A stretch of 64,000 bases of DNA from Novosphingobium capsulatum NBRC 12533 (GTDB lineage Bacteria > Pseudomonadota > Alphaproteobacteria > Sphingomonadales > Sphingomonadaceae), in the NCBI RefSeq assembly GCF_001598375.1, contig NZ_BCYV01000004.1, positions 62,001 to 126,000 on the forward strand, read 5' to 3'. Positions within the stretch are counted from its first letter, which is position 1, and each line of letters opens with the position of its first letter. The notes under the pieces are model-generated. The model did no database searches. It saw only the letters and a list, made by a program, of their open reading frames with translations, and was not told the origin of the DNA. The translations under genes were made by a program, and so were the position numbers. Positions 48,345-61,388 of this stretch are shown here, piece after piece.

Positions 48345-49250
48345 CTACCATTCGGCGGCCATCGCGGGCACCGTGGCGGCGAGGAATTCGATCCAGGCGC
48401 GGGTCTTGGCGGCCGGCCGGCGCGAGGGATGGGTGATCGCATGGACGGCGCCGAGCCCCGCCAGCGGCTGGTCCAGCACCACCTCTACCAGCCGCCCTTC
48501 GCGCAGGGCACGCGCGGCGATGAAGCGTGGACCATAGACCAGGCCAAGCCCTGCTGCCGCCGCTTCCACCAGCACGTCGCCATTGTCAGCCTGCAAGGTG
48601 CCGCGCACTGGCTGGTGGATCGTGCCATCCAGGCCAAAGCGCCAGACGTGCTGGCCAAACCGGGTCAGGGTGAAGCCCAGGCAATCATGCTGCACCAGAT
48701 CGCTGACCTGGCTGGGGGTGCCGCGCTGGGCGAGGTAGGCAGGGGAGGCGCAGACCACCAGATGCATGTCGGCCAGTTTGCGCGCCACCAGGCTGCTGCC
48801 GACCAGGCGGCCGATGCGGATGGCCATGTCCCAGCGTTCTTCCACCAGATCGACCTGGCGATCGCTCATCCCCAGTTCCACGGTAATGCCGGGATAGCGC
48901 TGGTTGAAGGCGGCGACCAAGGGCGCGATGTGCAGCACGCCGAACGACATCGGGGCGCTCACCCGCAGCAGCCCTTCGATCGCCACGCTTTGCGCGGCTG
49001 CTTCTGCTTCGGCCTCGCGCAAGTCGGCCAGTACGCGTTCCGCCTTGTCGAGGTAAGCTGCGCCCGCCTCTGTCAGCGACAGGCGCCGCGTGGTACGGTG
49101 GACCAGCGTGGTGCCCAGCCGCGCCTCCAGCGCGGAAAGGTGCTTGGCCGCCATCGCCGGCGACATGTGCAGGGCGCGGGCGGCCGCAGAGAGGCCGCCC
49201 AGCCGCATCGCTTCGACGAACACCTCGATTCCGGTCAAGCGGTCAGCCAC
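48345..49250 (-). CDS. LysR-family transcriptional regulator (divergent from yceI)
   Basis: A 301-residue regulator with winged helix-turn-helix FVEAMRLGGLSAAARALHMS, MAAKHLSALEARLGTTLVHR, followed by an inducer-binding domain with two lobes. GTG 49250 is the start (VADRLTGIEVFV). It is divergent from a YceI-family gene, and a palindrome fitting a LysR operator lies between them. By the usual LysR rule it probably controls that gene and itself. Confidence 0.93.
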   Translation of the reverse strand: MADRLTGIEVFVEAMRLGGLSAAARALHMSPAMAAKHLSALEARLGTTLVHRTTRRLSLTEAGAAYLDKAERVLADLREAEAEAAAQSVAIEGLLRVSAPMSFGVLHIAPLVAAFNQRYPGITVELGMSDRQVDLVEERWDMAIRIGRLVGSSLVARKLADMHLVVCASPAYLAQRGTPSQVSDLVQHDCLGFTLTRFGQHVWRFGLDGTIHQPVRGTLQADNGDVLVEAAAAGLGLVYGPRFIAARALREGRLVEVVLDQPLAGLGAVHAITHPSRRPAAKTRAWIEFLAATVPAMAAEW

Positions 49251-49273
49251 TGATTTCGCACCCTGGGTAAAAG

Positions 49274-49299
49274 GATAATCTCATGCTTGGCGTATTATC
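49274..49299. promoter_or_regulatory. LysR-type operator between lysR and yceI
   Basis: GATAAT, 14 bases, ATTATC: a perfect 6-bp inverted repeat in the 122-base divergent region. The length and A/T-rich arms suit a LysR recognition site. It is 24 bases upstream of the LysR start and 74 bases before the yceI ATG. Confidence 0.65.
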
Positions 49300-49372
49300 A
49301 TCTGATGGTGGAAACGCCATCTTGCGCCCGATCATTTCACCGCTGATCATTGCAACAAGGACGATCCCTGTC

Positions 49373-49996
49373 ATGACACGTACCAAGACTTTCGCCGCTC
49401 TGGCCCTGGCTCTTGCCGTTCCTGCCCTGGCCGCGCCGGCGCTGGTCGCCGCGCAGGCCACTGCCGCGCCTTCGGCCGTGCCGGCTGGCACCTATCAGGT
49501 GGAAACCCACCACACCCTGGCCGAATTCACCGTCAGCCACTTTGGCTTCAACGACTTTTTCGGCGTGATCCCCGGCGCGACCGGCACGATGACGCTCAAC
49601 CCGGCCAACCTGGGTGCCACCACGCTGGACGTGGCGCTGCCGGTTTCGGCAATCTCCACCACCAACGCCACGCTCGATGGTGAACTCAAGAGCGCCGACT
49701 GGTTCGACGCTGCCAAGTATCCCACCATCCGCTTCGTCTCGCACAAGGTGGTGCCGACCGGCGATCGCACCGCGCGGATCGAGGGTGACCTGACGATGCA
49801 CGGCGTGACCAAGCCCGTCACGCTCGACGCCACGTTTGGCGGCGCTGGCTCCAACCCGATGAGCAAGGCCTTCACCGTGGGCTTTGGCGCCACCGGCACG
49901 CTCAAGCGTTCGGATTTCGGCGTGAGCAAGTATGTGCCCTTCGTCAGCGACGAAGTGCGCCTCAAGATCACCGTGGCTTTCGAAAAGAAGGCCTGA
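49373..49996 (+). CDS. YceI-family secreted lipocalin-like protein (copy 2)
   Basis: A 207-residue YceI protein. The signal peptide covers about 28 residues up to a VAAQA site. The domain begins HHTLAEFTVSHFGFNDFFG and has GELKSADWFDAAKYPTIRF, a canonical YceI motif that copy 1 has partly lost. It ends SDEVRLKITVAFEKKA. ATG 49373 follows AAGGACG. Divergent LysR gene and operator upstream. The last third matches copy 1 closely (LKRSDFGV, SDEVKLNI-type), so the two are paralogues. Confidence 0.94.
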   Translation: MTRTKTFAALALALAVPALAAPALVAAQATAAPSAVPAGTYQVETHHTLAEFTVSHFGFNDFFGVIPGATGTMTLNPANLGATTLDVALPVSAISTTNATLDGELKSADWFDAAKYPTIRFVSHKVVPTGDRTARIEGDLTMHGVTKPVTLDATFGGAGSNPMSKAFTVGFGATGTLKRSDFGVSKYVPFVSDEVRLKITVAFEKKA

Positions 49997-50065
49997 TCAC
50001 GCGGCGTTCTGCCCGGTGCGCACCTGCGCATCGGGCATACGGTTTGGCCGCGTTTGGCGGGCAAC

Positions 50066-50096
50066 AAAAAAGGCGGGGTGAAAGCCCCGCCTTTTC
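50066..50096. terminator. Bidirectional terminator between yceI and rpsD
   Basis: GGCGGGG, a 6-base loop and CCCCGCC form the stem (50072-50091), with A-run before and T-run after, so it can act on both strands. The genes converge here. Confidence 0.92.
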
Positions 50097-50125
50097 CGTT
50101 TGTCTCGTCCGTGAGGACCGACCGA

Positions 50126-50740
50126 TCAGCGCGAATAGAATTCGACGACCAGGTTCGGTTCCATCTTCACCGGATAGGGCACTTCGTCGAGCGTCGGCAC
50201 GCGCACGAAGGTGACCTTGTCGGCGCCTTCCTGGGCGACGTAGTCAGGCACTTCGCGTTCCGGCAGAGCCTGCGCTTCGGCGATCAGGGCCATTTCCTTG
50301 GCCTTGGTGCCCAGGGTGAGCACGTCGCCGGGGCGCACGCGGCGGCTGGCGATGTTGCACTTCACGCCGTTGACGCGGATGTGGCCGTGCGAAACGATCT
50401 GGCGAGCCGCAAAGATGGTCGGCGCGAACTTGGCGCGGTACACGACCATGTCGAGGCGCTGTTCGAGCAGGCCGATCAGGTTCTGACCGGTATCGCCCTT
50501 CATGTTCGACGCTTCCTGATAGGTGCGCTTGAACTGCTTTTCGGTCACGTCGCCGTAGTAGCCCTTGAGCTTCTGCTTGGCGCGCAGCTGGATGCCGAAG
50601 TCGGAAACCTTGCTCTTGCGGCGCTGGCCGTGCTGGCCCGGGCCATACGAGCGGCGGTTCACCGAGCTCTTGGGGCGGCCCCACAGGTTTTCACCAAGGC
50701 GACGGTCAATCTTGTACTTGGACGAATGGCGCTTCGACAC
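50126..50740 (-). CDS. rpsD: 30S ribosomal protein S4
   Basis: A 204-residue primary 16S rRNA-binding protein. [20 protein letters not shown] starts it and the S4 RNA-binding domain ([20 protein letters not shown]) follows. GTG 50740 with AAGGAACG upstream is the start; an ATG farther upstream would add unrelated residues. In this organism rpsD stands alone, away from the alpha operon, with its own terminator. Confidence 0.98.
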   Translation of the reverse strand: MSKRHSSKYKIDRRLGENLWGRPKSSVNRRSYGPGQHGQRRKSKVSDFGIQLRAKQKLKGYYGDVTEKQFKRTYQEASNMKGDTGQNLIGLLEQRLDMVVYRAKFAPTIFAARQIVSHGHIRVNGVKCNIASRRVRPGDVLTLGTKAKEMALIAEAQALPEREVPDYVAQEGADKVTFVRVPTLDEVPYPVKMEPNLVVEFYSR

Positions 50741-50918
50741 GCGTTCGTTCCTTTCAACTAGCGTTTGGTCTGGGGAAGGCCGATGCCCTCCCGGCTGATG
50801 CCCGGAACCGCACCATCCCGCCAATTGTCGGGATGCGGCCACCACTTCACCGGACGTGTGGGGCCAATTGCGAAGGCGCGCCTAGAACAGGACACGCCCG
50901 CAGAGTCAAGGGAAAAGC

Positions 50919-51674
50919 TTATTCCCCGCGAGGCTCGGTGCCGGGCTTGCTGCCTGGCGCGCGGCGCATGGCAGACAGCACCCCGCGCAGCGTGCGGATT
51001 TCGAGATGATTCCAGCCCGGCTTGGTCAGCATGGTGCGCAGCGTGCGGCGCGTGGCCGCCGCGCGGTCTTCGGGCATGAAATAGCCGCGCGGTTCCAACA
51101 GGCCGCACAGCTGGGAAAACATGCCTTCAAAGTCTTCCTGCGGGGCAGGGGGCAGCATGTCTTCGACCGTGGGCTGCACCAGGGCGCCGGCGGCGTTCTG
51201 GTGCTTGGACCATTCATAGGCGCACAGGATCACTGCCTGGGCCAGGTTGAGCGAGCCGAATTCGGGGTTGATCGGCACGGTCAGGATGGTGCGCGCCAGG
51301 GCAACGTCATCGGTTTCCAGGCCCGAACGCTCTGGCCCGAACACCAGCGCGCTGCGGCCTTCCTCGACCACGATCGCGCGGGCCGCTTCCTCGGGCGTCA
51401 CCACCGGCTTGGTCACCCCGCGCTTGCGCACGGTGGTGGCATAGACATGGGCGCAATCGGCCACGGCATCGGCCAGCGTTTCATAGACCTGAGCCCGTTC
51501 CAGCACCACGTCGGCGCCAGAGGCGGCCGGGCCGGCGGCGGGATTGGGCCAGCCATCGCGCGGCGATACCAGGCGCATGTCGGGCAGGCCAAAATTGAGC
51601 ATGGCGCGCGCGGCCTTGCCGATGTTTTCGCCCAATTGCGGGCGCACGAGAACGATAACGGGCTGTGCAGGCAT
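50919..51674 (-). CDS. trmJ: tRNA (cytidine/uridine-2'-O-)-methyltransferase, TrmJ type
   Basis: A 251-residue SPOUT methyltransferase. VIVLVRPQLGENIGKAARAMLNFG, LVFGPERSGLETDD and SLNLAQAVILCAYEW form the knotted SAM site. The C-terminal ~80 residues form the helical extension typical of TrmJ, which modifies Nm32 in tRNAs. A basic tail ends the protein. The ATG lies 3 bases after nrdR, so nrdR and trmJ are one transcript. Confidence 0.93.
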   Translation of the reverse strand: MPAQPVIVLVRPQLGENIGKAARAMLNFGLPDMRLVSPRDGWPNPAAGPAASGADVVLERAQVYETLADAVADCAHVYATTVRKRGVTKPVVTPEEAARAIVVEEGRSALVFGPERSGLETDDVALARTILTVPINPEFGSLNLAQAVILCAYEWSKHQNAAGALVQPTVEDMLPPAPQEDFEGMFSQLCGLLEPRGYFMPEDRAAATRRTLRTMLTKPGWNHLEIRTLRGVLSAMRRAPGSKPGTEPRGE

Positions 51675-51677
51675 GGG

Positions 51678-52151
51678 TTACTTGGCCACTTCCTGGATGG
51701 AAGAGGCAAATTCCTCGAAATCACGGGCTTCGGAAAAATCGCGATAGACGCTGGCAAAGCGGATATAGGCGACGCTGTCGAGCTGGCGCAGCGCATCCAT
51801 GACCATCTCGCCGATCACCTTGGAGGCGACCTCGCCATCGCCCATGGTCTCGATCTGGCGCTGGATGCCGGTGACCAGCTGATCCAGGCGTTCCTGCGTC
51901 ACCGGGCGCTTGCGACAGGCGAGCGCGACGGACTGTTCGATCTTGGTGCGATCGAACGGCTCGCGGCGCGGCTCGCTGCCATCGCCCTTGTTCTTCACCA
52001 CCAGAACCTCGCGCAGTTGCACGCGTTCGAACGTGGTGAAGCGGGCGCCGCAGCTTTCGCATTGGCGCCGCCGGCGGATCGAGGTGTTGTCCTCGGTCGG
52101 CCGGCTGTCCTTCACCTGGCTGTTGTCATGGGCGCAGAACGGGCAACGCAA
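51678..52151 (-). CDS. nrdR: Transcriptional repressor NrdR
   Basis: A 157-residue ATP/dATP-sensing repressor of ribonucleotide reductase genes. It has the N-terminal zinc ribbon CPFC...CESC, then the ATP-cone with [15 protein letters not shown] and [11 protein letters not shown]. No ATG gives the conserved MRCPFC start; TTG 52151 does, with GGAG about 10 bases upstream, inside the glyA end. It lies 4 bases after the glyA stop. The classic glyA-nrdR pairing is preserved. Confidence 0.95.
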   Translation of the reverse strand: MRCPFCAHDNSQVKDSRPTEDNTSIRRRRQCESCGARFTTFERVQLREVLVVKNKGDGSEPRREPFDRTKIEQSVALACRKRPVTQERLDQLVTGIQRQIETMGDGEVASKVIGEMVMDALRQLDSVAYIRFASVYRDFSEARDFEEFASSIQEVAK

Positions 52152-52155
52152 ACGC

Positions 52156-53469
<1,314 letters not shown>

Positions 53470-53486
53470 CGGGTGTGGCTCCTGGA

Positions 53487-53924
53487 TCAGAGGGCTGGAT
53501 TGGAAAGCTTGGTAACGCGGCGCACGTGGCGGTCGCCGGCAAAGGGCGTGGCGAGGAACGCCTCGACGCAGGCCTTGGCCATGTCGAGCCCGGTCAGCCG
53601 GGCGCCCATGGCCAGCACGTTGGCATCGTTGTGCTCACGCGAAAGCTTGGCCGAAAACGGCTCACCCACCAGGGCGCAGCGCACGGCCGGGTTGCGGTTG
53701 ACGGCAATGGAAATACCGATGCCCGAGCCACACAGCGCGATGCCGCGTTCGGCTTCGCCGGCGGCCATGGCGCTGGCCAGCTTGTACCCGTAATCGGGAT
53801 AGTCGACGCTGTCGCCGTTATAGGGGCCAAGGTCGGCCACATCGTGGCCCAGCTCGCCCAGCCACTGGACAAGATCGGCCTTGAGCGCCAGCGCGGCGTG
53901 ATCGGAAGCAATGGCAATGCGCAT
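53487..53924 (-). CDS. rpiB: Ribose-5-phosphate isomerase B
   Basis: A 145-residue RpiB/LacAB isomerase. [25 protein letters not shown], the [18 protein letters not shown] phosphate loop and [16 protein letters not shown] give the family. It links the pentose phosphate pathway to nucleotide synthesis. It precedes glyA in the same direction, giving an rpiB-glyA-nrdR-trmJ order common in alphaproteobacteria. Confidence 0.95.
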   Translation of the reverse strand: MRIAIASDHAALALKADLVQWLGELGHDVADLGPYNGDSVDYPDYGYKLASAMAAGEAERGIALCGSGIGISIAVNRNPAVRCALVGEPFSAKLSREHNDANVLAMGARLTGLDMAKACVEAFLATPFAGDRHVRRVTKLSNPAL

Positions 53925-54071
53925 GGTTTATAGCGGTTCCGGTTGCCTATGGTGGGGGTTCTGGCGTCCCCCTAAACCCATTGCGCGCGCTATGCCAGAT
54001 TAATTGGCCTTATGATGCACCCTTTGCCCAGATGGGTGGGCAGCCCGGCGCGGCAGCCCACCCGTCGCCTC

Positions 54072-54704
54072 TCATTGCCCGGCGTGGGCAGCGGCGATCT
54101 TCTTGGCCACGTCGGGGTGCTGGGTCAGGTAGGTGGTCAGCTCTGCCTTGAGATTCTTGGCCATGCCCATGCCCACTTCCATCCCGTCGCGGTTCATCGC
54201 GGTCATCACGGTAACCACGTCAGGATCCTGCATCAGGTCGGCCGAGCGCGAGAGATAGTGGCTACCTGCCGGCGTCTGGGCGAAGGCCAGAATGGCGCGA
54301 AGGTCTTCGTGCGAGAAATGGCGGACATAGGCGCGGGTCATGGCATCAACGAGTTCGGGCATGCGGCGCTCCATCGCCGGGCGCATCGCCGCGGGCATCG
54401 TTTCGAACATGCGCGCGAAGATCTGCTGCAAGCCGGGATCGTCCACGCCCATGATGCCGGCCATGTTGCCCTGCATGGCGCCCATCATCGTCTTGGTGAC
54501 GCGCTCGACAATTGCCACCCGCTGTTCGGGCGGCAGGATAACCGCGATGATCTGGCTGGCCACTTGCAGATCGGCAGGATCGAGCGGGCGTGCCGCCGGG
54601 GGCGGCGCCGTCTGCGCCTGCGCGGCAGCGGGCAGGGCCACGGCGCTGGCCAGCGGGGCGAGGGCCAGGGCGGCAAGGGCAACGGTTTGGCGGGCAGGCA
54701 ACAT
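54072..54704 (-). CDS. DUF2059 domain secreted protein
   Basis: A 210-residue protein with a Sec signal peptide (ALAPLASAVALPAAAQA) and a helical C-terminal domain. YVRHFSHEDLRAILAFAQTP, then AGSHYLSRSADLM, is the DUF2059 signature (PF09832). The middle, PELVDAMTRAYVRHF, and a Met-rich stretch complete it. The function is unknown; family members lie in the periplasm. ATG 54704 follows CCGGGAG. It has no obvious operon partner. Confidence 0.85.
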   Translation of the reverse strand: MLPARQTVALAALALAPLASAVALPAAAQAQTAPPPAARPLDPADLQVASQIIAVILPPEQRVAIVERVTKTMMGAMQGNMAGIMGVDDPGLQQIFARMFETMPAAMRPAMERRMPELVDAMTRAYVRHFSHEDLRAILAFAQTPAGSHYLSRSADLMQDPDVVTVMTAMNRDGMEVGMGMAKNLKAELTTYLTQHPDVAKKIAAAHAGQ

Positions 54705-54838
54705 TGGCGGAAACTCCCGGAGGACAAGCCGGGCGAAAGCCGGTGTCGCGGTTCTGTTCGTTGCGCCTTGTTGCGGGCCGGTCAAGGGCGGAAAGCCCAG
54801 TGTCAAAAGGATTTATTCGGGCTGCCATAACACGAAAC

Positions 54839-54860
54839 GGGGCGGCATCGCTGCCACCCC
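54839..54860 (-). terminator. Possible terminator after the TonB receptor
   Basis: On the minus strand GGGGTGGCA, a 4-base loop and TGCCGCCCC form a 9-bp stem (one G-T pair). The T-run after it is weak (GTTTCGTG). It lies 29 bases past the receptor stop. Confidence 0.5.
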
Positions 54861-54888
54861 GTCCCGATTGTCATGCTGTGCGATGCGA

Positions 54889-57201
54889 TCAGCGGAACGA
54901 ACCGCTGAACGAGACACCGATCGTGCGCGGATCGTTGTAGATCCCGGCGCGATAGTTGGAGGTGTCGATCACGCCGACCAGGTTGCGCTTGTTCGTCAGG
55001 TTGCGGGCGAACACCGCCAACTCGTAGCGACCAAACGCGAAGCCGGCCTTGGCGCCCAGCTCGTAGTTGCCGTCAGAGGTGTATTCCACCGTCTTGTAGG
55101 GCACGTACATGGTATAGCCCTGCAGGTTGAAGTCTGCGCCGACGAACGCCTTGAAGTCGTCGTTCAGCGGCAGGTCGTACCGGCCCGACAGGTTGAGGTT
55201 GAAGCGCGGCGCGTTGGGCAGCGAATTGCCGTTGATCTGCGCAAAGTAGTTCGCGCCGACCTTGTTGACCGGGTTGAGCACGGTTTCCGACAGCACGCCA
55301 CCAGCCGAACCGGCCTGGGCAAACACGTTGGGGTCCTTGACCTCGGTGTGCAGCACGCTCACGCCAATGTCGAAGCGCAGGTTCTTCGACGGACGCAGGC
55401 CCACTTCCGCTTCGGCGCCATAGCCCACGGCCTTGTCGGCATTGAACAGCACGCCGCTGCCATTGCTGTCGTTGCCGTTCAACTGGATGTCGGTGACGGT
55501 GTAGTAGAACCCGGTGAGGTTGAACGTCAGCGCGTTATCCAGCCAGGCGCTCTTGATGCCGGCTTCCCACGAGGTGTTCTTTTCCGAATTGGCCGTGGTG
55601 AACGGCGAATTGAACACGGCCGAGCGACCCTGGATCGTCGGGCCACGGAAGCCGCGCGCCACGCGGGCAAAGAACGACAGGTCGGAATTGGCGCGATAGA
55701 GCAGGCTGGCGTCAAAGCTCGGCTGCGTGTCCGACAGGCGCACGTTGCGCGGTGCCGTGGCCGGGAAGGTCACCACGCCGGCGGCCGTATCGGCCGTCTT
55801 GAGCAGGGTGGTGGTCTTGGTGTCGTTGGACAGGCGCGCGCCGGCGGTGAAGCGCAGCTTTTCGGTCAGGTCATAGCTGGCCTGGCCAAACACCGCCCAG
55901 CTGGTGTTGACGTTGTGCAGCAGCACCCAGTTGTTGGGGTTTGCACCCGGCGCGCCAGCGTTGAGGAAGTAGCCGCGCTGGTCGAACTCGGTGTAATCGC
56001 GCGAGTCGAAGTAGATGCCGCCGAGCTGCCACTTGAAACGGGCCGCGTCGGGGCTCGCCAGGCGCACTTCCTGGCTCCACTGGTTGAGGCTGCGCAGCAC
56101 GCCGCGCGATTCGCCAAAGCCGGCGCCGCCGAAGTTGGCCGCCGCACCGCCGTCGGTGTCACCCCGGCTCGAACCGTGCGACGCTTCATAGGCCGTGATC
56201 GAGGTCAGCGTCATGCTGCCGATGTCCTGCACGGCCTTGAGCGAGACGCCCTTGGTCTTGTAGGCCTGCGGGTTGTTGCCGCCTTCGTCATAGGCCACGT
56301 TGGTCAGGTCCAGGTTCTGCGGCACGGTGTGCGTGCCCTTCTGGATCGAACCGCGGTAGAAGATCGAGGCGCTGCCGTCGTAATCGCGATAGTGGCCCGA
56401 CAGGCGCAGCGACAGGGTTTCGGTCGGCTGGGCCAGCAGCTGCAGGCGCACGTCGCGCTCGTTGAATCCGCCCATGACGTTGTTGCCGGGCTTGGTGCCG
56501 TCGTCGCTGACGCCGGTGTAGGTGTTGTTGATCCAGTTGTCGCGGTGCTGGTACAGGCCCGACAGGCGGAAGCTGACGCGGCCGTCAGAAGTCAGCGGAC
56601 CACCGACGCCGGCGTCGATGTTCACGCTGTTGCGGCTGCCCCAGCTGGCGCTGGCCTGGCCGGCCCAGGTTGCGGTGGGCTGGGCGGTGTCGAACTTGAC
56701 GATACCGGCCGTGGTGTTGCGGCCGAACAGCGAACCCTGCGGGCCGCGCAGCACTTCCACCTGGGCGATGTCGAACGCCGGGTTGGACTTGAGCACCACG
56801 TGCTCCATCACCACGTCGTCCTGGATCACCGACACCGGCTGCGAAGCGCCGAGGTAGAAGTCGATGTTGCCAAGGCCGCGGATGTAGAAGCGCGGGAAGA
56901 TGCGGCCCGTGGTCGATTCGACGTTGAGGCTGGGCACGCGGCCAGCGAGCGAGAGCAGCGTGTCAGCGCCGGCGGCCTGAAGGTTGTGCAGCAGTTCGGG
57001 CTTCATCACGGCCACCGACACCGGCACCGACATGATGTTTTCCTGGCGGCGCTCTGCCGTCACGACGATGGCATTGCCGGCATCGTCAGCAGCGGCGGCG
57101 GCGGGCGCAGCGGGTGCAGCATCCTGGGCAAAGGCGGCAGGTGCGATGGCCGCAAAGGCGGCCCCCGCCAGCATGGCGGAAGCGAAACGGGTGGTACGCA
57201 T
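54889..57201 (-). CDS. TonB-dependent outer-membrane receptor
   Basis: A 770-residue TonB-dependent receptor. A 26-residue signal ends in FAQ. The mature N-terminus carries a TonB box-like IVVTAERR stretch, then the plug domain (VEVLRGPQGSLFGRNTTAG) and the 22-strand barrel. The form of the plug, AERRQENIMSVPVSV, is that of the large sphingomonad receptor group. The ligand is not readable from sequence; such receptors carry siderophores, cobalamin, sugars or aromatic compounds. It is alone in its transcript. ATG 57201 follows AGGGGAAA. Confidence 0.95.
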   Translation of the reverse strand: MRTTRFASAMLAGAAFAAIAPAAFAQDAAPAAPAAAAADDAGNAIVVTAERRQENIMSVPVSVAVMKPELLHNLQAAGADTLLSLAGRVPSLNVESTTGRIFPRFYIRGLGNIDFYLGASQPVSVIQDDVVMEHVVLKSNPAFDIAQVEVLRGPQGSLFGRNTTAGIVKFDTAQPTATWAGQASASWGSRNSVNIDAGVGGPLTSDGRVSFRLSGLYQHRDNWINNTYTGVSDDGTKPGNNVMGGFNERDVRLQLLAQPTETLSLRLSGHYRDYDGSASIFYRGSIQKGTHTVPQNLDLTNVAYDEGGNNPQAYKTKGVSLKAVQDIGSMTLTSITAYEASHGSSRGDTDGGAAANFGGAGFGESRGVLRSLNQWSQEVRLASPDAARFKWQLGGIYFDSRDYTEFDQRGYFLNAGAPGANPNNWVLLHNVNTSWAVFGQASYDLTEKLRFTAGARLSNDTKTTTLLKTADTAAGVVTFPATAPRNVRLSDTQPSFDASLLYRANSDLSFFARVARGFRGPTIQGRSAVFNSPFTTANSEKNTSWEAGIKSAWLDNALTFNLTGFYYTVTDIQLNGNDSNGSGVLFNADKAVGYGAEAEVGLRPSKNLRFDIGVSVLHTEVKDPNVFAQAGSAGGVLSETVLNPVNKVGANYFAQINGNSLPNAPRFNLNLSGRYDLPLNDDFKAFVGADFNLQGYTMYVPYKTVEYTSDGNYELGAKAGFAFGRYELAVFARNLTNKRNLVGVIDTSNYRAGIYNDPRTIGVSFSGSFR

Positions 57202-57355
57202 GGAATTTCCCCTGACGGAAAGGACGCGGTCTTTGCCGCTGTTGTGTGATCCGGCCGGGCTATTAGCGTTTTGTGTCAAGCCTGTGTCAGACTAATGCAA
57301 GGGTGTGTCGGTTTCAGTTGATACTGATGCCGCATTGCAACACATCGCGACCAGA

Positions 57356-57391
57356 CGAAAAGAGGCGCCGGGCCGGAGCCGGGCGCCTCTC
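57356..57391 (-). terminator. Intrinsic terminator of rpoD
   Basis: On the minus strand GAGGCGCC and GGCGCCTC, with an inner GGC/GCC part, form a stem (57389-57362), followed by TTTTCG. It is 35 bases past the rpoD stop. Confidence 0.85.
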
Positions 57392-57425
57392 TTGGCGTAG
57401 CGCGCTTGCGGCAGTGCCGCAGGGC

Positions 57426-59426
<2,001 letters not shown>

Positions 59427-59522
59427 TAACCCCGATACCACCCTTTGACGTCGTGCCGCATTGGGCCCCATCGGTGCCCAGGCCAGGATCGCATCCGGTC
59501 TCGGGCGATCCATATGTTCCTA

Positions 59523-61388
59523 TTATAACGATGCACGAGTGCGACCCATTTGCCCCAACCTGGCCAGCAAAGCCAGCCTTCGTTGCAGCAATCGTTGTTG
59601 TTCGGCAAAGCTATCCTCGGAAAAGTCGTTTTCCAGGCGCTCTGTCGCTCGCGCCAGCGCCGATTCCACCGCCGGAAGATCGACAATCAGCTCGATCGCT
59701 TCGGCCAGTTCGTCAAGCGCGGTGGCGCTCGTTTCCGAAAGGAAGCCGAATCGCAGGCCATCGTAATCGTCTGCCGACGGCACCTCTAGCTGCCGCTCCA
59801 GCAATATGGGGCGCAAGGCCGTGCTTTCAAGCGGCGCGCCCGATTCGGCAAAGGCCAGCAGCGCATCGAGCAGCGCGGCCATGCCGGCCTGCGCGGGGTG
59901 GACGCGCGCCAGCGCCTCGCCATGGCGGGCCAGCGCGGCGGGATGCACCACCAGCCCGGCCAGAACCGCCGCCAGCAGCGCGTCGCCTGAACCGACCTTG
60001 GCCGAGAGGCGGCTGGCCGTGGCGGCGGGCAGGGGCGGGGGTGCCGGCTTCCACGGCCCGCGGCCCTGGCGCGGCTGGAACGTGCCACCCTGGCGCGGGG
60101 TGAAGGCAGGGCGCTCGCGCCGGGTAAAGGCCAGTTCGCCAAAGCGATCCAGCAGTTCACGGCGGTAGAGCGTCTTGATATCGGGGTGGGCGATCGTGTC
60201 GCAATGGGCCAGCAGGCGCGCCTTGAGCCCGGCCTTGTCCTCCGGCGTGGTCAGCGGCGAGGCGTCACGCTCGCCTTCCCACAGCACATCGACCAGGCTG
60301 CGCGCGGTGCCGAGCAGATCGAGCATCGCCTCGCGCCCGCGTTTCTTGACCACGTCATCGGGGTCCATGCCATCGGGCAGCGTGACGATGCGCAGGCTGT
60401 GCCCAGGGCGCAGCAGGGGCAGGGCGCGCGTCACCGCCTTCATCGCCGCGCGCTGCCCGGCGGCATCGCCATCGAAACACAGCGTCGGGCATTCGGTCAC
60501 GCGCCACAGCCGCTCGATCTGGTGCTCGGTCAGCGCGGTGCCCAGTGGGGCGACGGCTTCGGCAATGCCGGCGGCGGCCAGGGCGACCACGTCCATATAG
60601 CCCTCGACCACCACGATCCGGGCCGACGATCGCGCGGCCGGCGCGGCGCGGTGCAGGTTGTAGAGCGTGCGGCCCTTGTCGAACAACGGCGTATCGGGCG
60701 AATTGAGATACTTGGGGGCGTCGGTCTTTTCGGCCGCGAGGATGCGTCCGCCAAAAGCGATGATCCGCCCGCGCTGATCGGCGATCGGCAGCATCAGCCG
60801 CCCGCGAAAGCGATCGTAGGGCGTCTTGCCTTCGACCACGATCTGCAAGCCGGCCTCGATCAGCATGCTTTCGGGAAACTGGCCCAGCGCCTCTTTGAGC
60901 GCGGTGCGGCTGTCAGGGGCATAGCCAAAGCCGAATTCGCGCGCGATGCGTTCGGGAAACCCGCGCGAGGCGAGGTAGGCCCGCGCCCGCTCGGCTTCTG
61001 GCGCTTTCAGGCTGGCCACGAAAAAGTCCTGCGCCGCCTGCATCACATCGTGCAGCGACTTGGCCGCCTGCGCGCGCTGGGCGGCCTGGCGGTCCATCTC
61101 GGGCATGTCCATGCCCGCCTGCGCCGCCAGTTCCTTGACCGCCTCGATGAACGGCAGGCCTTGGTGATCGGTCATCCAGCGGATGACATCGCCATGTGCG
61201 CCGCAGCCAAAGCAGTGGTAGAAGCCCTTTTCGTCGTTGATCGTGAAGCTGGGCGTCTTCTCGTTGTGAAACGGGCAGCACGCCTTGAACTCGCGCCCGG
61301 CCTTCTGCACGCGGATCGACCGCCCGATCACGCCCGAAAGCGAGACGCGGTTGCGCAGTTCATCCAGCCATTGCGGGGTCAGGCTCAA
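59523..61388 (-). CDS. dnaG: DNA primase
   Basis: A 621-residue primase. The zinc-binding CHC2 domain has C38, H41, C59 and C62 (CCPFHNEKTPSF and HCFGCGAHGD). The TOPRIM part has VVVEGYMDVVAL, and a C-terminal helical helicase-binding part follows, a little longer than usual and rich in Pro/Gly. The start is TTG 61388 (LSLTPQWLDEL); no ATG is available. The strong GGGAGGGG before it is the end of a palindromic repeat, so that repeat supplies the ribosome site. Confidence 0.95.
   Translation of the reverse strand: MSLTPQWLDELRNRVSLSGVIGRSIRVQKAGREFKACCPFHNEKTPSFTINDEKGFYHCFGCGAHGDVIRWMTDHQGLPFIEAVKELAAQAGMDMPEMDRQAAQRAQAAKSLHDVMQAAQDFFVASLKAPEAERARAYLASRGFPERIAREFGFGYAPDSRTALKEALGQFPESMLIEAGLQIVVEGKTPYDRFRGRLMLPIADQRGRIIAFGGRILAAEKTDAPKYLNSPDTPLFDKGRTLYNLHRAAPAARSSARIVVVEGYMDVVALAAAGIAEAVAPLGTALTEHQIERLWRVTECPTLCFDGDAAGQRAAMKAVTRALPLLRPGHSLRIVTLPDGMDPDDVVKKRGREAMLDLLGTARSLVDVLWEGERDASPLTTPEDKAGLKARLLAHCDTIAHPDIKTLYRRELLDRFGELAFTRRERPAFTPRQGGTFQPRQGRGPWKPAPPPLPAATASRLSAKVGSGDALLAAVLAGLVVHPAALARHGEALARVHPAQAGMAALLDALLAFAESGAPLESTALRPILLERQLEVPSADDYDGLRFGFLSETSATALDELAEAIELIVDLPAVESALARATERLENDFSEDSFAEQQRLLQRRLALLARLGQMGRTRASL

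Noticed and set aside
54340..57249. 969-codon plus-strand open frame opposite the TonB receptor
   Set aside because: Exactly antisense to a clear receptor gene, with low-complexity Arg/Val/Gly composition; long stop-free antisense frames are common at this GC content.
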